The notes beneath the pieces are model-generated. The model did no database searches. It saw only the letters and a program-made list of their open reading frames with translations, and was not told where the DNA came from. This document shows, one piece after another, positions 21,614 to 28,700 of a DNA stretch of 49,253 bases (position 1 is the first letter of the stretch; each line of letters starts with the position of its first letter). The DNA is from a virus. The stretch is taken from IMG/VR virus record IMGVR_UViG_3300047509_000355, positions 1 through 49,253 of that record; one strand, given 5' to 3'. The position numbers were made by a program, and so were the translations under genes.

Positions 21614-23188
21614 ATGAAGAAGATTCAGACCGTGTACGTCGTAGAAAACGGGGCCAACTACGTGGCCACGCCCGTAGCCGAGGACGCCCGGAATCGTTTC
21701 AATGATTGGTCGAAGAACCGACTGGCCACCGCCACCAACGTCTCGCTCCGGAAGTTCGTTCCCGTCGGCTCGAAACGCGCGTCGCGCTCAGAGCCTTCCT
21801 ATCCCAACCCACCGAGACCGATGAAAAGGCTGACGGGCGGCGTGGTGTATGCCGCGTTGCTCAAAACGGCCATGTCTCCGTTTCCCGGACGGTATTCGGC
21901 GTTACGCCGCGTCGTCCCCTGGGCCGACTACGACGACCTGGACCAAAGCAACCGAATGAAGGTGATTGAGCTCGCTGCAGAATTGACGAAGGCCGTCGGC
22001 AGTGTTGACGACTCGGAAGCGGATGGCGAGGTCTGCAAGTTGTACAAAGGGAAGACAGCGTGGTATTGGGCGAGCGAACGCGACATCATCGCCAAGACAG
22101 CAGAGGAGCTCCAACGCCAACTTCATCTAACCGAAGGCCGCATCCGTGAAGCAATGCAGCCGCTGAAAAGGTTGACGGGCGAGAAGCTGTTCCAGGCGAC
22201 GACGGCGTTGAAGGGAGATCGCGCCTCGCGACTGTGGATTGCCGAATCCTCCGCTACCAAGGACCGCTACAGAGACGCGGCCGCGAAGTTGCGCGCTGAA
22301 CTGCTCGAGGGCGCGGGCGCGGAGGAAGAGGACAAGACGAAGCGCATCGCCGAGCTCGAAGACCGCGAGAAGACGTTGAAGGGTTGGCTGAAGGACATCT
22401 GCCGCCTGCTCGGCACGGACCTGAACACGGAACCGATGGGCGTGACGATGAAGTTGAAGGAGGCCTTGGACTCGCTCGCCGAGCTCCGCGCCCGGATCTT
22501 GCCCGTGGCGGATGCGGACCTGCGCGACTACCGCGAGCGAATCGCGCGCCTATTCGCGTGGCCGATGGCGAATGACGACGTGAAGACGTGGTTGGCGGGC
22601 GGTCCGACCAACGCCGGGTTCTTGAGTGACGGCGATCGGTTCGTGGAGATGCTCGTCGCCGCGTACCAGAGCGGCCAGCACAACGTGAAGGAGAAGGAAG
22701 CCGCGCTCTGGCCGACCGTTCCGCCCGCGAAGGGCTTCGAGCCCGGCGTCTTCAGCGTTTCGTTCCGCGGAGTCGCGTTGAATGCGGGTGACGAGCTCGC
22801 GTTTTCCATTCGCCCGAAGGTGCACATCGAGCAGGATGCAGACGCCGGCCCGTCCGAACAACGCGAACAAGAGATCGCGAAAAACAGCCGCTGGCGCAGC
22901 CGGTACACCGGCGAGTTGGTCGAGGTGTTCGAGGTCGACGGGAATGAGGTGAAGGTTGGCGAGCCAGACAACGCCTACGGACAGCGGTCTTGGTCCAAGC
23001 AAGACTTCAAGGCGTTGTTCTTGTCCTTCCAAGAGTGCGATGTGGCTATGTGGAATTATTTGGAATCGTTGTGGGACCAGCACAAGCTCCAGGAGTCGTC
23101 GCCCACTAAGAAGCGCTCGAAGCCCAAGAAACCGCGAAAGAGCAGAATCGCCAACAACGAGAACAAGCCGAGCCGGAGACGCCGTTGA
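21614..23188 (+). CDS. large hypothetical protein, first gene after the iterons
   Basis: 524 residues; GAGGAAAG ribosome binding site. An internal repeat is visible: PMKRLTGGVVYAALLKT (about 69-85) and PLKRLTGEKLFQATTAL (about 183-199). The middle (220-300) is a coiled coil. Residues 415-480 form a beta part (RYTGELVEVFEVDGNEVKVG). The C-terminus is very basic (KKRSKPKKPRKSR), so DNA binding is likely. Its position next to the iterons makes it a candidate iteron-binding or replication protein, but no known initiator motif is seen. Confidence 0.6.
   Translation: MKKIQTVYVVENGANYVATPVAEDARNRFNDWSKNRLATATNVSLRKFVPVGSKRASRSEPSYPNPPRPMKRLTGGVVYAALLKTAMSPFPGRYSALRRVVPWADYDDLDQSNRMKVIELAAELTKAVGSVDDSEADGEVCKLYKGKTAWYWASERDIIAKTAEELQRQLHLTEGRIREAMQPLKRLTGEKLFQATTALKGDRASRLWIAESSATKDRYRDAAAKLRAELLEGAGAEEEDKTKRIAELEDREKTLKGWLKDICRLLGTDLNTEPMGVTMKLKEALDSLAELRARILPVADADLRDYRERIARLFAWPMANDDVKTWLAGGPTNAGFLSDGDRFVEMLVAAYQSGQHNVKEKEAALWPTVPPAKGFEPGVFSVSFRGVALNAGDELAFSIRPKVHIEQDADAGPSEQREQEIAKNSRWRSRYTGELVEVFEVDGNEVKVGEPDNAYGQRSWSKQDFKALFLSFQECDVAMWNYLESLWDQHKLQESSPTKKRSKPKKPRKSRIANNENKPSRRRR
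21892..21920 (+). repeat. 29-bp direct repeat, copy B
   Basis: Second copy of the 21196-21224 sequence, here coding for part of YSALRRVVPW. The copies are 696 bp apart. Confidence 0.8.
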
Positions 23189-23577
23189 AATCCTCCGAGA
23201 CGTTCAGCTGGCGCGGAGTCGCCTTCGCTAACACGGAGGGCGGCCGGCGCTGGGACGCGGTCCCCACGCCAACGTGCCACCTCGATGCCAGCGTCGAGCA
23301 CTATCCGGACCGGCCCGGGTTCTTGTTCGTTGCGATCATCCGGAGCAACCCCGGCATGAAGACCGGGCGCGGGAAGACGCCCGGGGCCGCGCTGGACGAC
23401 GCCTTCAACGCCTGGTTCATCTTCTTCCATTCGCTACCGGCGGAGCCGAAGTTGGAGCCGGCCGAGACGCCGGCCTACTCGAAGTGCGCGACGTGCTGGC
23501 GGGCCGCCTTCCACCCGCACGACCGCTGCGATACCTGTCGGAAGGGAGACGGCCTCGGCGGCGCCAGCAAGGCTTGA
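23185..23577 (+). CDS. hypothetical protein with C-terminal zinc ribbon, TTG start
   Basis: 130 residues from TTG 23185 (TTGA overlap with the upstream TGA). Residues 10-85 resemble a beta-alpha fold of the type DNPGMKTGRGKTPGAALDDAF (a small domain common in phages). A zinc ribbon (CATC ... CDTC, about 98-118) ends it. Function unknown. Confidence 0.6.
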   Translation: MKSSETFSWRGVAFANTEGGRRWDAVPTPTCHLDASVEHYPDRPGFLFVAIIRSNPGMKTGRGKTPGAALDDAFNAWFIFFHSLPAEPKLEPAETPAYSKCATCWRAAFHPHDRCDTCRKGDGLGGASKA

Positions 23578-23627
23578 GACTTTTTCTCTTTACTTCAACA
23601 AAGTTTGTAGATAGTTAAGGAATCACG
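23578..23627 (+). promoter_or_regulatory. phage promoter cassette, copy 9 (divergent, 3-nt leader)
   Basis: ACTTTTTCTC, -35 TTTACT (23589-23594), 17-bp spacer TCAACAAAGTTTGTAGA, -10 TAGTTA (23612-23617), seven bases AGGAATC, ACG, ATG 23628. The spacer lacks TGGAAG, but the spacing and the C-ACG-ATG end match copy 5. Confidence 0.5.
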
Positions 23628-24074
23628 ATGACGGACGACGAGAAAGATGACGACGGCCTCACGCCCGCGCATGTCGAGCGGGCGCTGGACGCGAAGTTCC
23701 GCATGGACGAGGCGACGAAGCGCCTGAATCTGATAATCGAGCGCACGAACGAAATGATGCGCAAGATAAACCTGGGTATCACCGTCTACACGGCGCTCGC
23801 CGACGGTTGGACGTTGGGTTGGAAACGCTACGTCAACGGCCGAATGGACGCTTGGATGCTGGTGGTTTTTAAGGCAGGCACGGACGAGCTCCAAACGTCG
23901 ACGATGGTGCCGTTGATCGAGACCATTCGCGGTCGGCGGATCGAGGCACTGCGCGCGATCCCTGTGCTTTGGGAACGCATGTTGGAGTTGGCCGAGGAAC
24001 GCTCGGCGGAGTTTGAAGCGACCATCGCGAAGTTGGAATGCTTCCTAAACACATGGAGCGAACACAATGGCTGA
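23628..24074 (+). CDS. hypothetical protein
   Basis: 148 residues. Acidic start, long helix (15-50), then a beta segment (ITVYTALADGWTLGWKRYVNGRMDAWMLVVF) and a C-terminal coiled coil. Overlaps the interrupted gene downstream by 8 bases. No family recognised. Confidence 0.6.
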   Translation: MTDDEKDDDGLTPAHVERALDAKFRMDEATKRLNLIIERTNEMMRKINLGITVYTALADGWTLGWKRYVNGRMDAWMLVVFKAGTDELQTSTMVPLIETIRGRRIEALRAIPVLWERMLELAEERSAEFEATIAKLECFLNTWSEHNG

Positions 24075-24318
24075 GAAGTCGAAATCAAAGTCGCTCGGCC
24101 TTCCGCCTTCCAGGTGCGAGCTACCGCGAATCAAGAATCCGAAATCAGAACCAGAACACCCTGGGATCGAAGCGCTTCGGCGAGTCCTGCTCAGAATGCG
24201 TTGGGATAACCAGGGCGGCTACTCCGGCTACATGGGTGGCGGTAAGTGGAATTTCATCACCACATCACTTCCTCAGACGACTCCCGAAGAGTTGAATCTT
24301 CCATGCTTATCCGGTTAG
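24067..24318 (+). pseudogene. 5' half of a gene interrupted by the TIR element
   Basis: Reads 78 native codons (MAEKSKSKSLGLPP ... TTPEELNL) and then runs into the insertion, ending with PCLSG and TAG 24316-24318 inside the left terminal repeat. If 24302-24974 is removed (element plus one 8-bp duplication), the frame continues without a break into the 3' half at 24975 and gives a 136-residue protein with a CKDC/CNSC zinc ribbon. So the natural gene spans 24067-25150 and ends in an ATGA overlap with the next gene. Confidence 0.8.
24294..24301 (+). repeat. 8-bp target site duplication, left
   Basis: GAATCTTC immediately outside the left terminal inverted repeat; the same 8-mer follows the right one at 24967-24974. 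Confidence 0.8.
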
Positions 24319-24326
24319 CTCCCAAT
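24302..24326 (+). repeat. left terminal inverted repeat (25 bp)
   Basis: Perfect reverse complement of 24942-24966. It holds the premature stop of the interrupted gene and ends in the first two bases of the cargo ATG (24325). Confidence 0.85.
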
Positions 24327-24961
24327 GAATAGCATTGCCGCACTTTTCGTCGCGAGCGGAGGTGTCTATTTCGGATTGCCAACTGTCGACCCGTGGGACC
24401 AAGCGCGCGACGCTCGGTTGTACACGGGCTCCGATCCGGTCGTGGCGCACCCGCCGTGTGAGCGTTGGGGCCGCTATTGGTCGGGCGGACCAAGCGCCAA
24501 GACGCGGCGAAAACTAGGCGACGACGGTGGGTGCTTCGCGTCCGCCCTTGCGGCGGTGCGGCGGTGTGCTTGAGCACCCTGAGGCGAGTCACGCTTTCGC
24601 GGCGCATGGGCTGTCCAGGCCGCTTTGGCGCTCCGGCTGGCTCTCTGCGGGCGATGGGCGCGGGCACGTGTGCTGCGTCGCGCAGGGGCATTACGGACAC
24701 CGCGCGCGTAAGCTCACTTGGCTCTACGCCGTTGGTGTCGACTTGCCGGCGCTTGATTGGTCGATTCCGGAGCCGCGCAGTCGGCTCGACTACGGATTCC
24801 ACAGCGCCGCCGAACGCGCAGAAAAACGCGACCGCGTGGCGCCCGTCGTCAACGCGACGCGCCTGCACACGCGCGAGAATCTTTCGACCCCGATCCAGTT
24901 TCGCGATCTTCTTTTGCGGATGGCCCGCAGCCGGAGGCCCAATTGGGAGCTAACCGGATAA
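24325..24961 (+). pseudogene. GGVLEHP-family phage protein, frameshifted
   Basis: Frame 1 (24325-24573) reads MNSIAALFVASGGVYFGLP, VVAHPPCERWGRYW and GDDGGCFASALAAVRR. Frame 2 then gives CGGVLEHPEASHAF, GHYGHRARKLTWLYAVGVDLP and ends at TAA 24961. Together they match the layout of a common phage protein that I remember with PPC-x-W and GGVLEHP motifs, possibly related to DNA methyltransferases. The break lies in GCGGCGGT repeated twice (24550-24565). A third copy would give ALAAVRRCGGVLEHP in one frame. So it is either a slipped-repeat off state, a decayed gene or a sequencing error. Start and stop both lie in the terminal repeats. Confidence 0.7.
24550..24565 (+). repeat. 8-bp tandem repeat (2 copies) at the frameshift
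   Basis: GCGGCGGT twice. Loss or gain of one unit changes the frame; three units restore the conserved protein. Confidence 0.7.
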
Positions 24962-24966
24962 GCATG
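24942..24966 (-). repeat. right terminal inverted repeat (25 bp)
   Basis: Perfect reverse complement of the left repeat; contains the TAA of the cargo gene (24959-24961). Confidence 0.85.
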
Positions 24967-25150
24967 GAATCTTCTCTTCGGGCTCGCCGGGGTCGTACCC
25001 GACGTCATCGCGCCGCTCGGCGATTGCAAAGATTGTGTCCACTCCGAAAACGGCGAAAGTCGCGGATACAAGGCGCCTTGCAATTCGTGCGGAACACCAA
25101 GAATGACCAACTTCCAACCTAAACTTTTTCCTTTGGGAAAGATGAAATGA
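24967..25150 (+). pseudogene. 3' half of the interrupted gene
   Basis: Begins with the right 8-bp duplication (GAATCTTC, 24967-24974) and continues in the frame of the 5' half: LFGLAGVVPDVIAPLGDC, then CKDC and CNSC (a zinc ribbon) and LFPLGKMK, TGA 25148-25150. Without the upstream half it has no ATG, GTG or TTG start near the beginning, which supports a split gene. It overlaps the next gene by ATGA. Confidence 0.75.
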
Positions 25151-25533
25151 CTGATCAAAAGAAGACCGTGATCGAGACGTTGCTCGACAACGTCGATTGG
25201 AAACCCGAGCCGGGCCCGGGCCCGGGCGCCACCGTGCTTCCCTTCGTCACGCACTCCGGAAAGATGAAAATGCCCATGCTGGACGGATTGGAGATTCAAG
25301 TCTACCAACTGTCCAATGGCAAACGAATCATCCCCGACACCGAGATGGAACGGATTTTCGATGCCATGGGAAGCTCGACGCCGACGAAGGCCCGCTGCGA
25401 GGGCATCAGCCCAAGCGGGCTGCGCTGTGACCTTGCCGCGCCCCATCGCGGCCTTCGCCATCGTCACTTCGTCGACGGCGGCGACGTGACTTGGGATGGA
25501 ACGGGCGACGACTGGCGGAAGGAGCCGAAATGA
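25147..25533 (+). CDS. hypothetical protein
   Basis: 128 residues from ATG 25147. GPGPGP linker (residues 22-28), beta segment (LEIQVYQLSNGKRIIPD), then RCEGISPSGLRCDLAAPHRGLRHRH (95 to about 119, quoted in part), a CxxC-like/His cluster that may bind zinc. ATGA overlap with the lipoprotein gene. Confidence 0.6.
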   Translation: MTDQKKTVIETLLDNVDWKPEPGPGPGATVLPFVTHSGKMKMPMLDGLEIQVYQLSNGKRIIPDTEMERIFDAMGSSTPTKARCEGISPSGLRCDLAAPHRGLRHRHFVDGGDVTWDGTGDDWRKEPK

Positions 25534-25757
25534 GCATCCGTTGGTCTTGGGCGTTGTTCGCGTTGGCAGCGGGCTGCTCGCTCGACGTTCACGACGACGA
25601 AGATGTGGCCTGCCAGCTGAGGGACGTTCCGGCGCAGCCCTCGTGCGACGCGGGCCAGTACCTGATCCTCTGCTCGGCGCCCCGTTCGAATCCGGCGCCG
25701 GACGTTTGCTCGCTGCCGGTCGGGAACGATCGCGGAGATTTGTGGTGCTGCAAATGA
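25530..25757 (+). CDS. phage-encoded Cys-rich lipoprotein
   Basis: 75 residues. MSIRWSWALFALAAGCS is a short type II signal with lipobox LAAGC (Cys15). The mature part has six Cys (VACQLRD, SCDAG, LCSAP, VCSLP, WCC), so it is probably disulfide-bonded outside the cytoplasm. Third lipoprotein of the window. GGAG ribosome binding site. Confidence 0.65.
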   Translation: MSIRWSWALFALAAGCSLDVHDDEDVACQLRDVPAQPSCDAGQYLILCSAPRSNPAPDVCSLPVGNDRGDLWCCK

Positions 25758-26428
25758 GCGCCGCAGACCGTGAGGAGGCTCCGAGGGTGCTCGGGGTGGA
25801 GATGACACGGGCCGAATCGAACCGCGAGGCATGGTTCGTCGATTTCGGCGTGCTGCGGTTTGAAATGACGCTCGCGGTGATTCAAGAGCGCGGACTGAAT
25901 CGGCAGTACCTACTGCGAATGACACACGTCTCTCGCGCGGACCACCAGGATCTAAATCTTGGGACATGGGCTCTCGCTAATTGCATTCGCTACATCGAGC
26001 GCGAGCTGCTAGCAATCCGCGCCGCCATTCCCGCCGCCTCAACCCCGCCCAGTCCCGAGCCACAAGCCGAACCGCAGAGGGCGGAGCGCGCGACCATCGA
26101 CGCCAAGACGCTCGCAGAAGATGTGGGGGACCTGTTGCCGAGCATATCAGCCGGCATTCGCCATCACGGTTTCAAGGCTCGTGAGGCCATGTCGCAGTTG
26201 CATGCGATCATCGGTCGCGTGAATCTGGCAGAACCAGCGGAGCACCCCGAGCTGAAGCCGACGAACGCGGAGCTGGTTGCTAAAGCCAAGGAGGCGCACG
26301 ACCTGCTTGGCTTGGCGGTGATGTTCATTGTCGACCCGCAACCGGTGATGGAAAACGAGCATGCTTGGTATGTGCTGAAAGATGTCCTCTCCGAACTCGA
26401 GCGACGCCTGCAAGCGAAGGAGGGATGA
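25754..26428 (+). CDS. hypothetical protein
   Basis: 224 residues from ATG 25754 (ATGA overlap). N-terminal beta/alpha domain (MTRAESNREAWFVDFGVLRF), Pro-rich linker (about 95-115), then a helical domain (LVAKAKEAHDLLGLAVMFIVD). No family recognised. Confidence 0.6.
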   Translation: MSAADREEAPRVLGVEMTRAESNREAWFVDFGVLRFEMTLAVIQERGLNRQYLLRMTHVSRADHQDLNLGTWALANCIRYIERELLAIRAAIPAASTPPSPEPQAEPQRAERATIDAKTLAEDVGDLLPSISAGIRHHGFKAREAMSQLHAIIGRVNLAEPAEHPELKPTNAELVAKAKEAHDLLGLAVMFIVDPQPVMENEHAWYVLKDVLSELERRLQAKEG

Positions 26429-26779
26429 ATGGCTGACCAATACCAAGCCGACATGGAGCTAGTCTGGCAAACCGTCGGCGACGAGCTGCACTCCGAGCAC
26501 CCGGCGCATGCTGCCTGCGAACGGATTCGCGCCCGCATCGCCGAGTTGGATCCCAAGCTCGCCAGCTACGACATGTTGGTTGCCGCCCGCGCTGAGGCCA
26601 ATGCGCGGGTGGCGGAGCTGGAGCAGCAACAGGCCGAGCGGGCACATCTGGAGGAAGGGGCGCGAATACTAACAGCGTCGCACGAGCTGGGCTTGGTGCG
26701 TGACACAGCATACGGCGCCGCTCTCGATCGATGGCTAACCGCCGAGCGCGCCCGCAAAGCCACCAGTGGGGGCGGGTGA
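26429..26779 (+). CDS. hypothetical coiled-coil protein
   Basis: 116 residues, directly after the upstream TGA. Helical throughout, coiled coil at 30-75 (AACERIRARIAEL, ANARVAELEQQQAERAHLEE). TGATG overlap with the next gene. Function unknown. Confidence 0.6.
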   Translation: MADQYQADMELVWQTVGDELHSEHPAHAACERIRARIAELDPKLASYDMLVAARAEANARVAELEQQQAERAHLEEGARILTASHELGLVRDTAYGAALDRWLTAERARKATSGGG

Positions 26780-27204
26780 TGGGCGGGTATGATCGTTCGC
26801 CTCGTCCCGGGCACCGGCCGGAGAAGCGCCACCGCTGGAACCGTAAGAATCACACCAAGTCCGAAAGTGTTTGCGTTGACTGCGGTCTTCATCGGCGCGC
26901 GTTGCCGGTGACCGAAGACTCGGGCATGACGCAATATTTCATTGCCGGGAAATGGTTGAAAGTTCGTGCGCCGACCTGTCCAGGCAGAATGGGCGTCCAC
27001 ACAAGTCCGCATCCGCCAAAGGCCTCTATCGTTTTAGCAACCGGCGATCTAAATACCATCCAGCAGTGGCTAGACAAGGTTCCGGGCAGGAAGATGGATG
27101 GTGATTCGGAAGGAATCAAGTTGACACTAGCCAGCGGATTCTCGCGTGCTTTCGCATCTCTATCGGAAATTGCAGAGTTTCTTAGGAGCAAAAAGGAAGA
27201 ATGA
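26779..27204 (+). CDS. hypothetical protein with zinc motif
   Basis: 141 residues from ATG 26779; GTG 26776 is an alternative. Basic N-terminus, ESVCVDCGLHRRALP (around residue 31-45), a lone Cys further on (TCPGRMG), and a helical C-terminus. A small zinc-ribbon protein similar in pattern to phage DUFs of unknown function. Confidence 0.6.
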   Translation: MGGYDRSPRPGHRPEKRHRWNRKNHTKSESVCVDCGLHRRALPVTEDSGMTQYFIAGKWLKVRAPTCPGRMGVHTSPHPPKASIVLATGDLNTIQQWLDKVPGRKMDGDSEGIKLTLASGFSRAFASLSEIAEFLRSKKEE

Positions 27205-28103
27205 AACAGGCCATGAAAGACGAATATTGGAAGGGACAAGCCGTCGAGATCCGCCTTCGGCACGGAACGAAGGAGAGCTGGATTGGAGCTCGAGTCGATT
27301 CGCCAACGCGCCGGGGCGCGAACGTGACGAACAACTCCGACGGCCGCCAACACCATGTCTTCTTCAACGACCTGCGTCCGTTTCCGCGGCACGGGGTGCA
27401 GCGCACGACGAAGACGATCGGAACGCCGGTGCTCGATCCGAAGTGGTTGGAACAGAAGAAATTGGAAAATAGCAACATTACTTTTGATTCCAGTTACAAA
27501 ACACAAGCTGAGGAGTCGCTGCCGAAAAACGCGGTCGTTCTCTCAGTCGTCCAAAACAGCGCGCCGGCCGCCGCGCAACCCTGCGAAGCGGAACAGCCGC
27601 GCTATTCGACGCGCGGCCCGATGGGCGAACGAAAGACTCGGAATCACCATAACATCACGCCGTTCGCGGCGTTCATTCGCGCCGAACGACTCCGCCGCGC
27701 CAAGACCCAAGACCAGATGGCCGCCATCCTGAACATCGATCCGAAGCGCATCGGGCGTTTGGAGTTGGCGGTGCTACGGCCGAATGATGACGTGCTGATC
27801 GCCATTAGCGAAAGTCTGAACATAGACCTCGGCAAGTTGCTCGAGCTTCGCGACGGCACATCACTTCAGCAGCAACATGAATTGCCAATGCCGCAGATCA
27901 CACAAAAGCAGATTTCCGAGTCGTACGCCGCGGTCGCCGCAGCCGACAAGACCGTGCCCGTTCCGGCCGAGCGATCCGAGTTGGAGCAACTAGCGGCCCG
28001 ACTCGGTGAATTGAGGGCGCGCGCCGATGTTCTCACGGCGGAGCTCGCGCCGATCGGCGTCGAGATCGAATCCATCAAGAACAAGATCAAGGAGCAACTG
28101 TGA
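27201..28103 (+). CDS. XRE-family helix-turn-helix regulator
   Basis: 300 residues. N-terminal beta domain (1-75), disordered linker, then an HTH_XRE/Cro-C1 domain at about 153-215: FAAFIRAERLRRAKTQDQMA, AAILNIDPKRIGRLELAV, LIAISESLNIDLGKLLEL. The C-terminus (255-300) is a coiled coil that could dimerise. This is the only C1-like protein in the window, and it lies just upstream of the second iteron cluster, so it is a candidate repressor or iteron binder. No S24 peptidase domain is present. Confidence 0.7.
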   Translation: MKQAMKDEYWKGQAVEIRLRHGTKESWIGARVDSPTRRGANVTNNSDGRQHHVFFNDLRPFPRHGVQRTTKTIGTPVLDPKWLEQKKLENSNITFDSSYKTQAEESLPKNAVVLSVVQNSAPAAAQPCEAEQPRYSTRGPMGERKTRNHHNITPFAAFIRAERLRRAKTQDQMAAILNIDPKRIGRLELAVLRPNDDVLIAISESLNIDLGKLLELRDGTSLQQQHELPMPQITQKQISESYAAVAAADKTVPVPAERSELEQLAARLGELRARADVLTAELAPIGVEIESIKNKIKEQL

Positions 28104-28498
28104 AATACGGAGCAGACGAAACTTCGACGGTGTCGACGCCCGCAGCCGGGGCGGTCGATTGGATGGTGAAGCTGAACGGGCGCTACGTCCTACGCATCGA
28201 ACGGCCGAGCTATCCGCGGGCGCGCGCCGACGCGGCCATCGCGTTGAAGACGTTGGAATGGGGCGCGATGATCGTGACGCCCGCGGCCGCGCTGTTGAAG
28301 GACTCGAAGACGCGCAGCGGCGTCCGAAAGGCCATCCGCCGAGTCCCGTACATCCGGATGCCGAAGCCGTCGGCGAAGCCCAACACGGGCGCGGCCCTTC
28401 GTGAAGTCAACGCCCTGCTCGCGTCGCGCGTGCGCCTGCCGAAGGCGGCCCGCCTTTCGCTCTTCCGCGTGACGCAGTTGCTCTGCCCCGCGACGTAA
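28100..28498 (+). CDS. hypothetical protein
   Basis: 132 residues from GTG 28100 (GTGA overlap with the regulator). Very basic pI (many Arg/Lys: KTRSGVRKAIRRVPYIRMPK), so it probably binds nucleic acid. Last gene before the second iteron cluster. Confidence 0.55.
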   Translation: MKYGADETSTVSTPAAGAVDWMVKLNGRYVLRIERPSYPRARADAAIALKTLEWGAMIVTPAAALLKDSKTRSGVRKAIRRVPYIRMPKPSAKPNTGAALREVNALLASRVRLPKAARLSLFRVTQLLCPAT

Positions 28499-28700
28499 CA
28501 ACTAGCGCGACGTAATACAGATACACGTTGGTTGTGGAAGTCGTTTTTGGGTGCATTTTCATCGTCGAAACCCAAGCTATCGATATTACTACCCACAAAT
28601 ATCCGTATTACGTCGCACTTTTAACCGATTACTTCGCTATCGATATTCCTTCGACTCAGCCGCATGAACCGTCGGCGCCTAACCTATTAAAAGCACACCC
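28499..28700. repeat. second iteron cluster with degenerate promoter
   Basis: 17-mers related to GCTATCCCTATTACGTC: an inverted copy around 28508-28524 (GACGTAATACAGATACA), then 28576-28592, 28598-28614, 28619-28635 (only the last 9 bases match well) and 28636-28652. A TTGGTT-GTGGAAGTC promoter-like core sits at 28528-28556. Confidence 0.65.
28528..28556 (+). promoter_or_regulatory. degenerate promoter cassette, copy 10
   Basis: TTGGTT (28528-28533), 17-bp spacer GTGGAAGTCGTTTTTGG, GTGCAT at the -10 place. The next bases TTTCATC resemble the TTTCATG of copy 7 with the start codon changed. Probably a decayed copy. Confidence 0.35.

Larger units (their letters stand above)
24302..24966 (+). 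mobile_element. 665-bp TIR element without transposase, carrying a GGVLEHP-family gene
   Basis: Perfect 25-bp terminal inverted repeats (24302-24326 and 24942-24966; outer end CATGCTTATCCGG) and an 8-bp direct repeat on both sides. Excision in silico restores an open frame across the junction, which independently marks the borders. The only gene inside is the frameshifted phage gene at 24325-24961; no room remains for a transposase. It resembles a MITE or a non-autonomous cassette moved by an enzyme acting in trans. An 8-bp duplication is typical of, for example, IS66- and IS256-type enzymes, but I cannot assign the group. Confidence 0.8.

Noticed and set aside
24299-24969. Simple invertible DNA segment rather than an insertion
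   Set aside because: The inverted repeats alone would allow inversion, but the 8-bp duplication and the restored reading frame on excision fit an insertion event better. Inversion of the element afterwards remains possible.
25680-25710. T-arm-like GTTCGAATCC inside the lipoprotein gene
   Set aside because: No acceptor or D arm nearby, and the bases are explained by coding sequence.
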